DNA of 64,000 nucleotides from positions 434,001 through 498,000 of the forward strand of contig JACKBL010000003.1 in assembly GCA_020634515.1 (NCBI GenBank), written 5' to 3'. The DNA is from Ardenticatenales bacterium. GTDB taxonomy: Bacteria; Chloroflexota; Anaerolineae; Promineifilales; Promineifilaceae. This document shows positions 50,383 through 58,343 of the stretch, piece after piece. The position numbers and the translations under genes were made by a program. The notes below the pieces were generated by a model. That model did no database searches. It saw only the letters and a list, made by a program, of their open reading frames with translations, and was not told the origin of the DNA. How positions within the stretch are numbered: position 1 is the stretch's first letter; the number at the start of each line of letters is the position of its first letter.

Positions 50383-51471
50383 GTGTCTGACTTCTCCCCT
50401 CGCAAAGTAAGGCGGGTCATTTTACCCGCGTGGCTCAGCGCCATTTTGACCATCGCTTTTGTCGCCTCCGGCATCAGCGTCTCTATCTTCGTCTTCCTCA
50501 CCGCCGACGCCTTCTTGCATCGCCCCTTCAATCCGGTAGCGGCGGCGGCGGAAGAAGTAGCCGGCATTGACTTGAGCCCGTTGGGGCAGGAGGGACCGCC
50601 GTTTGTCCCTTCCCTACCACCTGACGAGCCAACGCCCACCCCCCTGCCCACGCAAGAGCCGTGGCAAGGATCGCAGCGTATCACCGTCCTCTTGATGGGC
50701 ATTGACCGTCGTCCGGGCGACCCCTTCATCTCCCGCACGGACACCATGATGCTCCTCTCCTTCAACCCCGCCACCAACCAGGCATCCATCCTCTCCGTCC
50801 CCCGCGACCTCTACGTCGTCATCCCCGGCTATGGCCGGGATCGCATCAACACCGCCTTCGTCTACGGCGCGCGCGGCAACAACCCGGCCGGCGGCGCGGC
50901 GCTCTCCATGCAAACCATCACCTACAACCTGGGCATCCCCATTGACCACTACATTCTCGTAGACTTCAACGCCGTGGTGCAAACGGTGGACGCGCTGGGC
51001 GGCATTGACGTCAACGTGCCCTTTGACATTTACGATCCAACCTACCCGGACATGTATTACGGCTACGATCCGCTGTATATCCCCGCCGGTTGGCAGCATA
51101 TGGACGGGGCGCTGGCGTTAAAATATGCGCGCACGCGCCACGTAGACAACGACTTCGGGCGGGCACAGCGGCAGCAGCAGGTTGTCCTGGCCGTGCGCGA
51201 CCACATGCTAAACATGGGCGTAGGCGATCTACTGCGGCAGGTTCCTTTCCTGTTCCAACAAGTGGGCGAAGGGGTGCGGACCGACCTGAGCCTGGACCAG
51301 ATTTTGCGCCTGGCGAAGACGGCCAGCGACATTCCGGCGGAGAATATCAGGAGCGACGTGTTGGACTACGATTATGTGATCAGCTACACCACGGAAGCGG
51401 GCGCGAGCGTGCTGGTGTTGGTCAACGACAAGGCGGCAGCGCTGATCCAGTCACTGTTTTTCGATCAATAG
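50383..51471 (+). CDS. LytR-CpsA-Psr (LCP) family protein
   Basis: A 362-residue type II membrane protein. I chose the GTG at 50383 behind AAGGAGAG; the frame upstream runs through the palindromic element. A transmembrane helix at about residues 15-40 is followed by a Pro/Thr linker and the extracytoplasmic LCP domain (about 95-260). The domain has LLMGIDRRPGD, SRTDTMMLLS, SVPRDLYV and RINTAFVYG, the Arg/Asp residues that bind pyrophosphate of polyprenyl-linked glycans. LCP enzymes transfer such glycans to peptidoglycan or protein. This fits the envelope-polysaccharide genes downstream. The next gene starts 20 bases after its stop. Confidence 0.9.
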   Translation: MSDFSPRKVRRVILPAWLSAILTIAFVASGISVSIFVFLTADAFLHRPFNPVAAAAEEVAGIDLSPLGQEGPPFVPSLPPDEPTPTPLPTQEPWQGSQRITVLLMGIDRRPGDPFISRTDTMMLLSFNPATNQASILSVPRDLYVVIPGYGRDRINTAFVYGARGNNPAGGAALSMQTITYNLGIPIDHYILVDFNAVVQTVDALGGIDVNVPFDIYDPTYPDMYYGYDPLYIPAGWQHMDGALALKYARTRHVDNDFGRAQRQQQVVLAVRDHMLNMGVGDLLRQVPFLFQQVGEGVRTDLSLDQILRLAKTASDIPAENIRSDVLDYDYVISYTTEAGASVLVLVNDKAAALIQSLFFDQ

Positions 51472-51491
51472 GCATGGGAAGAGGAAATCGT

Positions 51492-53363
51492 ATGAATCGA
51501 GAAGCATTCCGGGAACGATTGAACCAGGGGCCACTGCTTCTGGATGGGGCGATGGGCACGATGCTGCACGCGCGGGGCGCGCACATCGGGCAATGTTTCG
51601 ACGCCCTCAGCCGGGACAATCCGGCGCTGGTGGCGGAAATTCACCGCCTGTACATTGACGCCGGCGCGGACATGATCGAGACGAACAGCTTTGGCGCGAA
51701 TCGTTACAAACTGAGCGAATACGGACTGGAGGACGAGGTAGAAGCCATCAACAAGGCCGCCGTGGCTCTGGCGCGGCGCGTCATCATGGGCGCGTTCAAG
51801 CCCGTGCTGCTGGCCGGGTCCGTGGGACCATTGGGGGTGCGCCTGGCCCCGCTGGGTCGGGTGAAGCGCGAGCAGGCGGAAGCGGCTTTTGGCGAACAGC
51901 TTGCGGCGCTGGTGGCCCCACCTGAAGGGCTGCCCGGCGCGGCGGGCATTGACCTGCTACTGATTGAAACGATGTCCGATGTGAAGGAGGTGGAGGCGGC
52001 GGTGCGCGCGGCGCGCGCCATCGCGCCCGACCTGCCCATCGTGGCGCAGATGACGTTCACGCGGGATGACCGCACACTGCTGGGGAACCGGCCGGCGGAC
52101 GTGGCGCAGAAGTTGATGGCGCTGGACGTGGATGCCGTGGGCGTTAACTGTAGCAGCGGCCCGGCGCAGGTGTTGCGCTTGCTGGTGGCCATGCGTGCGG
52201 CGGTTCCGGAGGCGGTGCTGGCGGTTTCTCCGAACGCGGGCTGGCCGCAACAGACGGAGGGCGGACGGGTGCTTTATCCGGCGACGCCGGCGTACTTCGG
52301 CGAGTATGCGCGCGCGTTTGTGAAGGCGGGGGCGCGTCTGGTGGGCGGCTGCTGCGGCACGACGGAGGCGCATATTCGGGCGATGCGGGCGGCGCTGGAT
52401 ACGCCTGGAGCCAGTGCGCGGGAGCTGCCGCGGGTGTCGGTAGAGGGGAGTGAGGGGGGAAAAGTGCCGGCAGAACGCCCCACGGCGTTGGCGGAAATGT
52501 TGGAGGCAGGCCGGTTCGTCGTCACCGTGGAAATGAGTCCACCGCGCGGCCTGACTACGGAGCGTTTGCTGGCCGGCGCGCATATGCTCAAAGAAGCGGG
52601 CGCGCACTTCATCGACGTGGCGGACAGCCCGCTGGCGCGGATGCGCATGAGCGCCTGGGCGGCGGCGTACCTGGTGCAGCAGCAGGTGGGCATGGAAGCG
52701 ATCTTGCACTTCCCCACGCGCGGGCGCAACCTGCTGCGCGTGCAGGGGGACTTGCTGGCGGCGCACGCGCTGGGGGTACGCAACCTGTTTGTGGTGATGG
52801 GCGACCCGACGCGGATCGGGGATTACCCGGAAGCGATGGACAATTATGACATTGTGCCCACGGGCTTGATTGAGTTGATCAAGATGCAGCTTAATCAGGG
52901 CGTGGATAAGGCGGGGCAGTCTATTGACCAGCCGACGGGCTTTGTTGTCGGCTGCGCTATCAGCCTGAATCCCGGAGACCCGCAACGGGAGATGCGCCTG
53001 CTGCGGAAGAAGATTCGCAGCGGAGCGGATTTTGCCCTGTCGCAGCCAGTGTTTGACGTGCCGGCAGCGCGTGCGTTTTTGCGGCAATATGCGGAGACGT
53101 ATGGGGATTTGATTCCGGTGATTGCCGGCATTAACCCCCTCTTCAACAGCAATAACGCCGAATTCCTACACAACGAAGTGCCCGGCATCCACATCCCGGA
53201 CATTTACCGGGAACGGATGCGCCAGACCGTCGATCCACAGCAGGAAGGGGTGAAAATCGCCCAGGAACTCCTGTTAGAGATGCGCGAATTTACGCAGGGG
53301 GTTTATTTGATGCCGGCATTTGGCCGCTACGACCTCGTTGCCGACGTGTTAGACGTTTTGTGA
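51492..53363 (+). CDS. Bifunctional homocysteine S-methyltransferase / methylenetetrahydrofolate reductase
   Basis: A 623-residue fusion starting at the ATG at 51492 (AGAGGAAATCG site); the open frame upstream overlaps the LCP gene. Residues about 1-310 form the Hcy-binding methyltransferase domain with zinc ligands Cys220 (GVNCSSG) and Cys287-Cys288 (GGCCGTT), and LLDGAMGTML at the start. Residues about 335-620 form the MTHFR barrel (VTVEMSPPRG, VMGDPTR, GFVVGCAI). The same fusion is known from YitJ of Bacillus. No cobalamin domain is attached, so the methyl donor for the first half is undecided. It may couple folate reduction to methionine synthesis. Confidence 0.93.
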   Translation: MNREAFRERLNQGPLLLDGAMGTMLHARGAHIGQCFDALSRDNPALVAEIHRLYIDAGADMIETNSFGANRYKLSEYGLEDEVEAINKAAVALARRVIMGAFKPVLLAGSVGPLGVRLAPLGRVKREQAEAAFGEQLAALVAPPEGLPGAAGIDLLLIETMSDVKEVEAAVRAARAIAPDLPIVAQMTFTRDDRTLLGNRPADVAQKLMALDVDAVGVNCSSGPAQVLRLLVAMRAAVPEAVLAVSPNAGWPQQTEGGRVLYPATPAYFGEYARAFVKAGARLVGGCCGTTEAHIRAMRAALDTPGASARELPRVSVEGSEGGKVPAERPTALAEMLEAGRFVVTVEMSPPRGLTTERLLAGAHMLKEAGAHFIDVADSPLARMRMSAWAAAYLVQQQVGMEAILHFPTRGRNLLRVQGDLLAAHALGVRNLFVVMGDPTRIGDYPEAMDNYDIVPTGLIELIKMQLNQGVDKAGQSIDQPTGFVVGCAISLNPGDPQREMRLLRKKIRSGADFALSQPVFDVPAARAFLRQYAETYGDLIPVIAGINPLFNSNNAEFLHNEVPGIHIPDIYRERMRQTVDPQQEGVKIAQELLLEMREFTQGVYLMPAFGRYDLVADVLDVL

Positions 53364-53450
53364 AGGGATGAGGGTTAGGGACACGCGCTGGCGTCAAGGA
53401 CTGCCCCAATAATACCAACCGGCGCCGCAAACTCGCCACGCGCCCACTCC

Positions 53451-54623
53451 CTACGCCACCCACCCCCAGATAAAGAACTGCCCACTGAAATAGAACCAGA
53501 GCAGCAACGAGAGATAGAGAATGAGGCGGTGACGCCACGGGTTTTGGCCCGCCACACCCCACCACCAGAACAGCGGAAAGAAGGCCAACGCATAGCGCAT
53601 GAAAGAGTACAACGGCTTCAGGTCGGAGCGGGGCAGCAGCATGAACAGGAGCATGGCCGCCGCGTAGAGGCCATAGAGGGGACCGAAGCGGCGAAACGTG
53701 ACCCCGATCGTCGCCAGCAGCAAGAAGACGACGCCAAAGTCCAGCAGCAGCGTGAACTCGCCCGCGCGCACGCCCCGACCCGTGAGCAGGATGCGGGCCG
53801 CCGTGATCAGGTCGGCGCCGGGCAGGCTGGTGGTCTGATGCCAGAACCGGGCATAGACCTGGCCGATGGGCGGTAGCCCCACTCCATGACGATAGAGGAG
53901 GAAGCCGAGGAAACCCCAGGCGGGCAGGGTGGCCGACAACAGGGAGGACCAGCGGCGGGGGCGGGCGGTCCAGGCGGCATAGGCCAGGGGGAGGATGAGC
54001 AGGACGCCGGTGGTGCGGGTCACGGTGGCGAGGAGGGCGAAAATGCCGGCATTCACCCCCTCTCCCCTCTCCGCCGCCACCAAACTCGCCAACGCCAACA
54101 GCAAAAACAGCGGCTCCGTGTACCCGGCAAACAGAAAAAAGCCCGTCGGAAACAATCCCAGGTACACCAGCGCCCGATTCGCGCCGCTTTCGCCGATTTT
54201 CCGCGTCGCCTGGCGATGAAACAGATAAAACGCCCCCAAACAGGCCAGATTGCTCACCACCATCGCCGCCATCATGGCCGCCGTCGTGGGCGCGGCGGGA
54301 ATCAGCCAGGCCCCGGCGCGAATCAGCAGCGGATAGAGCGGCGGAAAGACGGAATCCTCGACGGCGGCATACCCCTGGCGCGCAATCCGCACGTACCGGT
54401 TGGTGTCAAAGCGCTGCCACGGCCCCAACAACAACCCCGCCGCCCCCTCGCGGAGAATCTCCGCGCCGAGATAGGGGCGCAGCTCCTCGTCCGGCGTGGC
54501 CGGAAGGGGCACAAGCGTCGTCACGACACCGCCCCAGAGGGTGAGAAACAATCGCAGCGCCAAGAACAGGGCCAACGCCCGTTTCCAGGACACCCGTCGC
54601 GCCCCATTCACCCGGTCCATCAT
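53451..54623 (-). CDS. GT-C family (PIG-V-like) mannosyltransferase, polytopic membrane protein
   Basis: A protein of about 390 residues with ten or more hydrophobic segments. The ATG at 54623 has a weak upstream GGGAAACGAG; an ATG at 54653 is also possible. Near the N-terminus the pattern LGPWQRFDTNRYVRIARQGY places acidic and aromatic residues in the first outer loop, as in GT-C enzymes. The segment VFPPLYPLLIR and later FRYALAF-like motifs match PIG-V/DUF2029-type mannosyltransferases, which use polyprenyl-phosphate sugars. The sugar donor may be made by the GT2 enzyme at 47623. It is divergent from the sulfotransferase gene. Confidence 0.78.
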   Translation of the reverse strand: MMDRVNGARRVSWKRALALFLALRLFLTLWGGVVTTLVPLPATPDEELRPYLGAEILREGAAGLLLGPWQRFDTNRYVRIARQGYAAVEDSVFPPLYPLLIRAGAWLIPAAPTTAAMMAAMVVSNLACLGAFYLFHRQATRKIGESGANRALVYLGLFPTGFFLFAGYTEPLFLLLALASLVAAERGEGVNAGIFALLATVTRTTGVLLILPLAYAAWTARPRRWSSLLSATLPAWGFLGFLLYRHGVGLPPIGQVYARFWHQTTSLPGADLITAARILLTGRGVRAGEFTLLLDFGVVFLLLATIGVTFRRFGPLYGLYAAAMLLFMLLPRSDLKPLYSFMRYALAFFPLFWWWGVAGQNPWRHRLILYLSLLLWFYFSGQFFIWGWVA

Positions 54624-54694
54624 ACGCTCGTTTCCCTTTCTTCCTTGCTGCATACCTCTATTGTACTGGGTCTCGTCTCAAGATACACAGCGGA

Positions 54695-54700
54695 TATAAT
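54695..54700 (+). promoter_or_regulatory. -10 box six bases before the sulfotransferase ATG (possible leaderless start)
   Basis: A perfect TATAAT lies at 54695-54700, exactly six bases before the ATG at 54707, and no Shine-Dalgarno is present. Transcription starting about seven bases after the box would begin at the start codon. No -35 is evident at 17 bases. Confidence 0.45.
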
Positions 54701-54706
54701 CGCGCC

Positions 54707-55603
54707 ATGACGCCCCTGCCCAACTTCCTCCTCATCGGCGCGGCCAAAGCCGGCACGACGGCTCTTTTTGCCACCCTGGATCAGCATCCTGATGTGTATT
54801 TTGCCGGCAATAAGGAGCCGAGTTATTTTGCCTGGATGGAGCAGTCGCTGGATGTGCGCGGACCGGGGGACTGGGCTGCCCTCAGCCCGTATGTGGTCAC
54901 GAGATGGGCGGATTATGCGCGGTTGTTCGCAAATGCCGGCACAGCCACCGCCATCGGCGAAGCCTCCACCGCCTACCTCTACCACCCATATGCCGCCGCG
55001 CGCATCGCCCACGCCCTGCCCGATGCGCGCCTCATCGCCATCTTGCGCCACCCGGCGGACCGCGCCTACGCCGCCTACCTGCACCTCCTGCGCGACGGGC
55101 GGGAGACGCTGGATTTCGCCGCCGCCCTGCGCGCCGAACCGGAGCGCATTGCCCAGGGCTGGGAGCCGTTGTGGCATTATCGCCAGATGGGGGCCTATGC
55201 GGCGCAGTTGCGGCGGTATCTGGCGCACTTCGAGCGGGCGCGGCTGCACGTCTGCCTCTATGACGACTTCCAGGCAGACCCGACCGCCACGGCGCGGCGG
55301 ATTTTCGCCTTTCTGGGGGTAGAGGACTCCTTCACGCCCGCGCTGCCGCACCGCACCAACGTCGGCGGCGTGCCGCGTGGCGAGCCGTTATACCGGCTGC
55401 TGGCCGCCGCCCGCTGGAAACGCGCGCGGCAACGAATCCCCCCCGGACTGCGTCACCGCTATCGCCGCTTACTGAACGCCTGGCCGCTGCGCCGCCCCCC
55501 GCTCCCTCCCCAACTCCGCGCCAACCTCACCGCGACCTTCCGCGACGACATCCTCCACCTGCAAGACCTCCTCCAACGCGACCTTTCCGCCTGGCTAGGG
55601 TGA
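54707..55603 (+). CDS. Sulfotransferase domain protein
   Basis: A 298-residue cytosolic PAPS-dependent sulfotransferase. The 5'-phosphosulfate loop is visible as GAAKAGTTAL (about residues 11-20), with the usual Lys and Thr, and the 3'-phosphate motif as LRHPADRAYAAYLH (about 120-133). The C-terminal region is Arg-rich. Given the neighbours it probably sulfates an exopolysaccharide or glycolipid. The start appears leaderless. Its 3' end runs straight into the minisatellite at 55613. Confidence 0.88.
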   Translation: MTPLPNFLLIGAAKAGTTALFATLDQHPDVYFAGNKEPSYFAWMEQSLDVRGPGDWAALSPYVVTRWADYARLFANAGTATAIGEASTAYLYHPYAAARIAHALPDARLIAILRHPADRAYAAYLHLLRDGRETLDFAAALRAEPERIAQGWEPLWHYRQMGAYAAQLRRYLAHFERARLHVCLYDDFQADPTATARRIFAFLGVEDSFTPALPHRTNVGGVPRGEPLYRLLAAARWKRARQRIPPGLRHRYRRLLNAWPLRRPPLPPQLRANLTATFRDDILHLQDLLQRDLSAWLG

Positions 55604-55612
55604 GGGGCCGGT

Positions 55613-55985
55613 TTGCGAGTGGCGAGTTTGCAACTGGCAAGTGGCGAGGGGCGAGGCGCAAGTTTGCAGGTGGCGAGGGGCGAGGGGCAAGTTTGCGGGT
55701 GGCGAGGGGCGAGGGGCAAGTTTGCAGGTGGCGAGGGGCGAGGAGCAAGTTTGCGGGTGGCGAGGGGCGAGGGGCAAGTTTGCGGGTGGCGAGGGGCGAG
55801 GGGCAAGTTTGCGAGGGGCGAGGCGCAAGTTTGCAGGTGGCGAGGGGCGAGGGGCGAGGCGCAAGTTTGCAGGTGGCGAGGGGCGAGGGGCGAGTTTGTG
55901 AGTGGCGAGTTTGTGAGTGGCGAGTGGCGAGTTTGCGGGGGCAAGTTTGCAAGTGGCGCGTGGCGCGTGGCAAGTTTGCGAGGGC
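55613..55985. repeat. 29-bp G-rich minisatellite
   Basis: Eight or nine tandem units of about 29 bases (GTGGCGAGGGGCGAGGGGCA then AGTTTGCAG), with sub-repeats GGCGAG and GCAAGTTTGC and length variation. All strands and frames stay open through much of it, but the translation is a simple repeat without codon selection, so I do not call a gene. Related short arrays occur at 57218-57254 and 57768-57838. It separates the sulfotransferase gene from the GT4 gene. Confidence 0.9.
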
Positions 55986-56020
55986 AGCTTAGCGAGCAAC
56001 AAATCCACGAACCAACTCCC

Positions 56021-56081
56021 CCTCATACCTCATACCTCATACCTCATACCTCATACCTCATACCTCATACCTCATACCTCT
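56021..56081. repeat. CTCATAC heptamer repeat at the end of the GT4 gene
   Basis: About eight exact units. On the minus strand the array GAGGTATGAGG supplies the last two codons and the stop of the GT4 gene (C-terminal RYEV). Confidence 0.9.
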
Positions 56082-57288
56082 TCAACAGTCGCCGGTAGAT
56101 GGTCAGCAGTTGCCGCGCGGTTTCGCGCCAGGTGAAGCGGTGCGCCTGGCGGAAGCCTTCGGCCACCATTTTGGTGCGGCGGGGCGTGTCCAGCAGCAGG
56201 CGGTGCATGGTGTCCTGCCAGGCGCGCTCGTCACGCGGCGGCAGCAGCCAGGCGGCCTGCCCGGCCACTTCCACCAGGCTGGACGTCGCGGCGCTGACCA
56301 CGGGCACGCCGCAGGCCATCGCTTCCAGCAGGGGCAGCCCGAACCCCTCGTAGAGGCTGGGGAAGAGAAAAAGTGTGGCGGCGCTGTAGAGGGTGGGGAG
56401 GTCCGCGTCATCGACGAAGCCGAGGAATTTGACGCGCTCCCGCAAGCCCTGCGCGGCGACTTCGGCCATCATTTCCTCGTAGAGCCACCCCTTGCCGCCG
56501 GCGATGTACAGGTTGTGCGGCCACTGCGCGGCCACGCCTTTGAAGGCGCGCACGAGCATCTGGTAGTTTTTGCGCGGCTGCAGCGTGCCTACGCTCAACA
56601 GGTAGGGGGATTCGCCCAACCCGTAGCGGTCACGCACGGCGGCCAGTCGCCGCTTTTCCGTGACCGGGCGGAATTTCTCGCTGACGCCGCTGTAGAGGAC
56701 GGTGATTTTGGTTTCGGGAACCTGCCACAGGTCAATGAGGTCGGCACGGGTGGCCTGGGAGTCGGCGAGGATGTGGGTGGCGCGGGCAACGGATGCCGGC
56801 ACAACCCGGTTCAAATAAGCAACCAACGCAGGCGTGAAGGTTTGCGGGTAGTGGATGAAGGAGAGGTCATGGACAGTGAGGAGGGTGGGCACGCCGCCGC
56901 GCACGGGGGGCAGGACGAAATCGGGGGAGTGGTAGAGATCAATGGGACCGGTGAACCAGTTGACGGGGAGGGGGACGCGCAGGCGATGCCAGAGGCGGTA
57001 GAGCCAGCGGTCGCTGAGGGGAGCCGGGTGGCGGCGCATGTTGGCGGCGGTGGGAAGCGGATTGGGGACGGGGGGAGATGCCGGCATTTTCGCATGAAAC
57101 AAATGATACGCCGTCGTCTTATCCGCCTCCGCCAGCGCCCACACCAACTCCCGCGTATACCGCCCAATCCCTCCCCCCTGCGTCACCGCCGCCGTCACGT
57201 CAATCCCGATTCGCGGAGAGTCTGCGAGTTTGCGAGTTTGCGAGTTTGCGAGTTTACTCACCACGCACCCTTTGCCCTTGCCTTTCAC
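56065..57288 (-). CDS. Glycosyltransferase family 4 (GT-B fold)
   Basis: A 407-residue enzyme. The GTG at 57288 overlaps the stop of the upstream four-helix-bundle gene (GTGA), which supports this start although residues 10-22 are encoded by a GCGAGTTT repeat. The N-terminal half has GIDVTAAVTQGGGIGRYTREL. The C-terminal half has the donor-site motif FPSLYEGFGLPLLEAMACGVPV (EX7E, about residues 310-330) and SVGTLQPRKN. It probably adds mannose or a similar sugar to a polysaccharide repeat unit. The final RYEV is encoded by the GAGGTAT repeat. Confidence 0.9.
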   Translation of the reverse strand: MKGKGKGCVVSKLANSQTRKLADSPRIGIDVTAAVTQGGGIGRYTRELVWALAEADKTTAYHLFHAKMPASPPVPNPLPTAANMRRHPAPLSDRWLYRLWHRLRVPLPVNWFTGPIDLYHSPDFVLPPVRGGVPTLLTVHDLSFIHYPQTFTPALVAYLNRVVPASVARATHILADSQATRADLIDLWQVPETKITVLYSGVSEKFRPVTEKRRLAAVRDRYGLGESPYLLSVGTLQPRKNYQMLVRAFKGVAAQWPHNLYIAGGKGWLYEEMMAEVAAQGLRERVKFLGFVDDADLPTLYSAATLFLFPSLYEGFGLPLLEAMACGVPVVSAATSSLVEVAGQAAWLLPPRDERAWQDTMHRLLLDTPRRTKMVAEGFRQAHRFTWRETARQLLTIYRRLLKRYEV

Positions 57289-57710
57289 TCACCATGTTTA
57301 CGTTGACTTACAACATTGGGAACGAGCATAGAGATGATTTCATTCAGCAAATCAAGTCGATGCGTCAACACCTGGGCGGGCAAAAGCAGATGCCCTCGCC
57401 AATACCACCCGCGAGATTCACGAGCTTCCGCCACCGCTATGCGCAAACGAAATGCATAATCCTTGCCAAAGCCACGACCATATCCCTCTTCGATATTGGC
57501 ACTGATGGACCCGACACTGCGGATCAACTGCTTCGCAATGGTCGCTCCCCTCACATCCTTCAGTAGATATTCGCAATCTCCCCAGGCAAGATCGTACAAG
57601 AAAAGCGCTTTCGGATAAACATGAAACTGCCACAAAGGATCATGCAACAGCGAAGGATGTACCGTCTCACGCCAGGCATCAAAACTGCGTGGCCTTTCCC
57701 TCATCTTCAA
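57285..57710 (-). CDS. Four-helix bundle protein (S23/IVP family)
   Basis: A 141-residue protein of the family first described as products of 23S rRNA intervening sequences. The family pattern is visible: FDAWRETVHPSLLHDPLWQF, YPKALFLYDLAWGD, the ATIAKQLIRSVGSISANIEEG core, and ALRIA/EARESRGWYWRG-type helix 3. Members form oligomeric helical bundles of unknown function and often occur within genomic islands and polysaccharide clusters. Here it is translationally coupled (GTGA) to the GT4 gene, so it is part of the polysaccharide operon rather than an rRNA insert. Confidence 0.88.
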   Translation of the reverse strand: MKMRERPRSFDAWRETVHPSLLHDPLWQFHVYPKALFLYDLAWGDCEYLLKDVRGATIAKQLIRSVGSISANIEEGYGRGFGKDYAFRLRIAVAEARESRGWYWRGHLLLPAQVLTHRLDLLNEIISMLVPNVVSQRKHGE

Positions 57711-57782
57711 CCCTCACACATATCATCTCAACAACTCGAGGCGGCCCCGTTTGAGCCTATCGCAACCAACCTCGCCCCCCGC

Positions 57783-58343
57783 TCACTCGCTCACTCGCCC
57801 CTCGCCACTCACCCCTCGCCACTCACCCCTCCCCTTGTCCACGTCGCTGTACGTCCAGTAGCGATTGACGAAAAAGTTCCAGAACATGGCCAGGCCGACG
57901 GCCAACGCCAGGGCCAGGTTTTTGCCCAGGCGCAGGGTGACGGCTTCGCTGAACGATGGAACGAGCCAGGCGGTCAGGTGGGCAAAGGGCTGGGAGGTGT
58001 AGGTGAGGATGGGCACGCGGATGAGAAGGGCGAGGGCGTTGACGAAGAAGAATTGCAGGAACTGGCGTACAAGAGGCTTGCTGCGCGAGTCAGGGTAGGT
58101 CCAGTAGCGGTTCCAGATGAAGTTGCTGATGATGGCCAGGATGAAGGAGAGAGTGCCGGCAAATGCCGGCATAATCCGTCCCGTCACCCACCCCGTATGC
58201 TGAAAAACACTCACCAACAGATTAAACGAGCCGAAATCCACCACGGCCCCCACCGCCCCCACCACCGTGAACTTCACAAACCGCTTCGCCTCAACCGGAT
58301 TCAGCCCCGTTCTGCCCACAATCGCATGAAAAAACGCACTCAT
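57783..58343 (-). CDS. GtrA family membrane protein
   Basis: A 186-residue protein with four transmembrane helices and GtrA hallmarks: RFVKFTVVGAVGAVVDFG near the N-terminus, ISNFIWNRYWTY in the middle and FWNFFVNRYWTYSD near the C-terminus. GtrA proteins help flip polyprenyl-phosphate-linked sugars, in partnership with a GtrB-like GT2 such as that at 47623. Its start overlaps the stop of the O-antigen ligase gene by four bases. The last dozen residues (RGEWRGVSGEGRVSE) come from a CACTCGCC-type repeat and are probably not functional. Confidence 0.9.
   Translation of the reverse strand: MSAFFHAIVGRTGLNPVEAKRFVKFTVVGAVGAVVDFGSFNLLVSVFQHTGWVTGRIMPAFAGTLSFILAIISNFIWNRYWTYPDSRSKPLVRQFLQFFFVNALALLIRVPILTYTSQPFAHLTAWLVPSFSEAVTLRLGKNLALALAVGLAMFWNFFVNRYWTYSDVDKGRGEWRGVSGEGRVSE

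Noticed and set aside
55613..55985. CRISPR array
   Set aside because: The repeat units are contiguous and variable in length, with no unique spacers, and no cas gene is present. It is a minisatellite.
55600..56135. Repeat-encoded protein genes over the minisatellite
   Set aside because: Several frames on both strands are open only because the repeat lacks stops; they have no ribosome binding site, and their sequence is a simple repetition.
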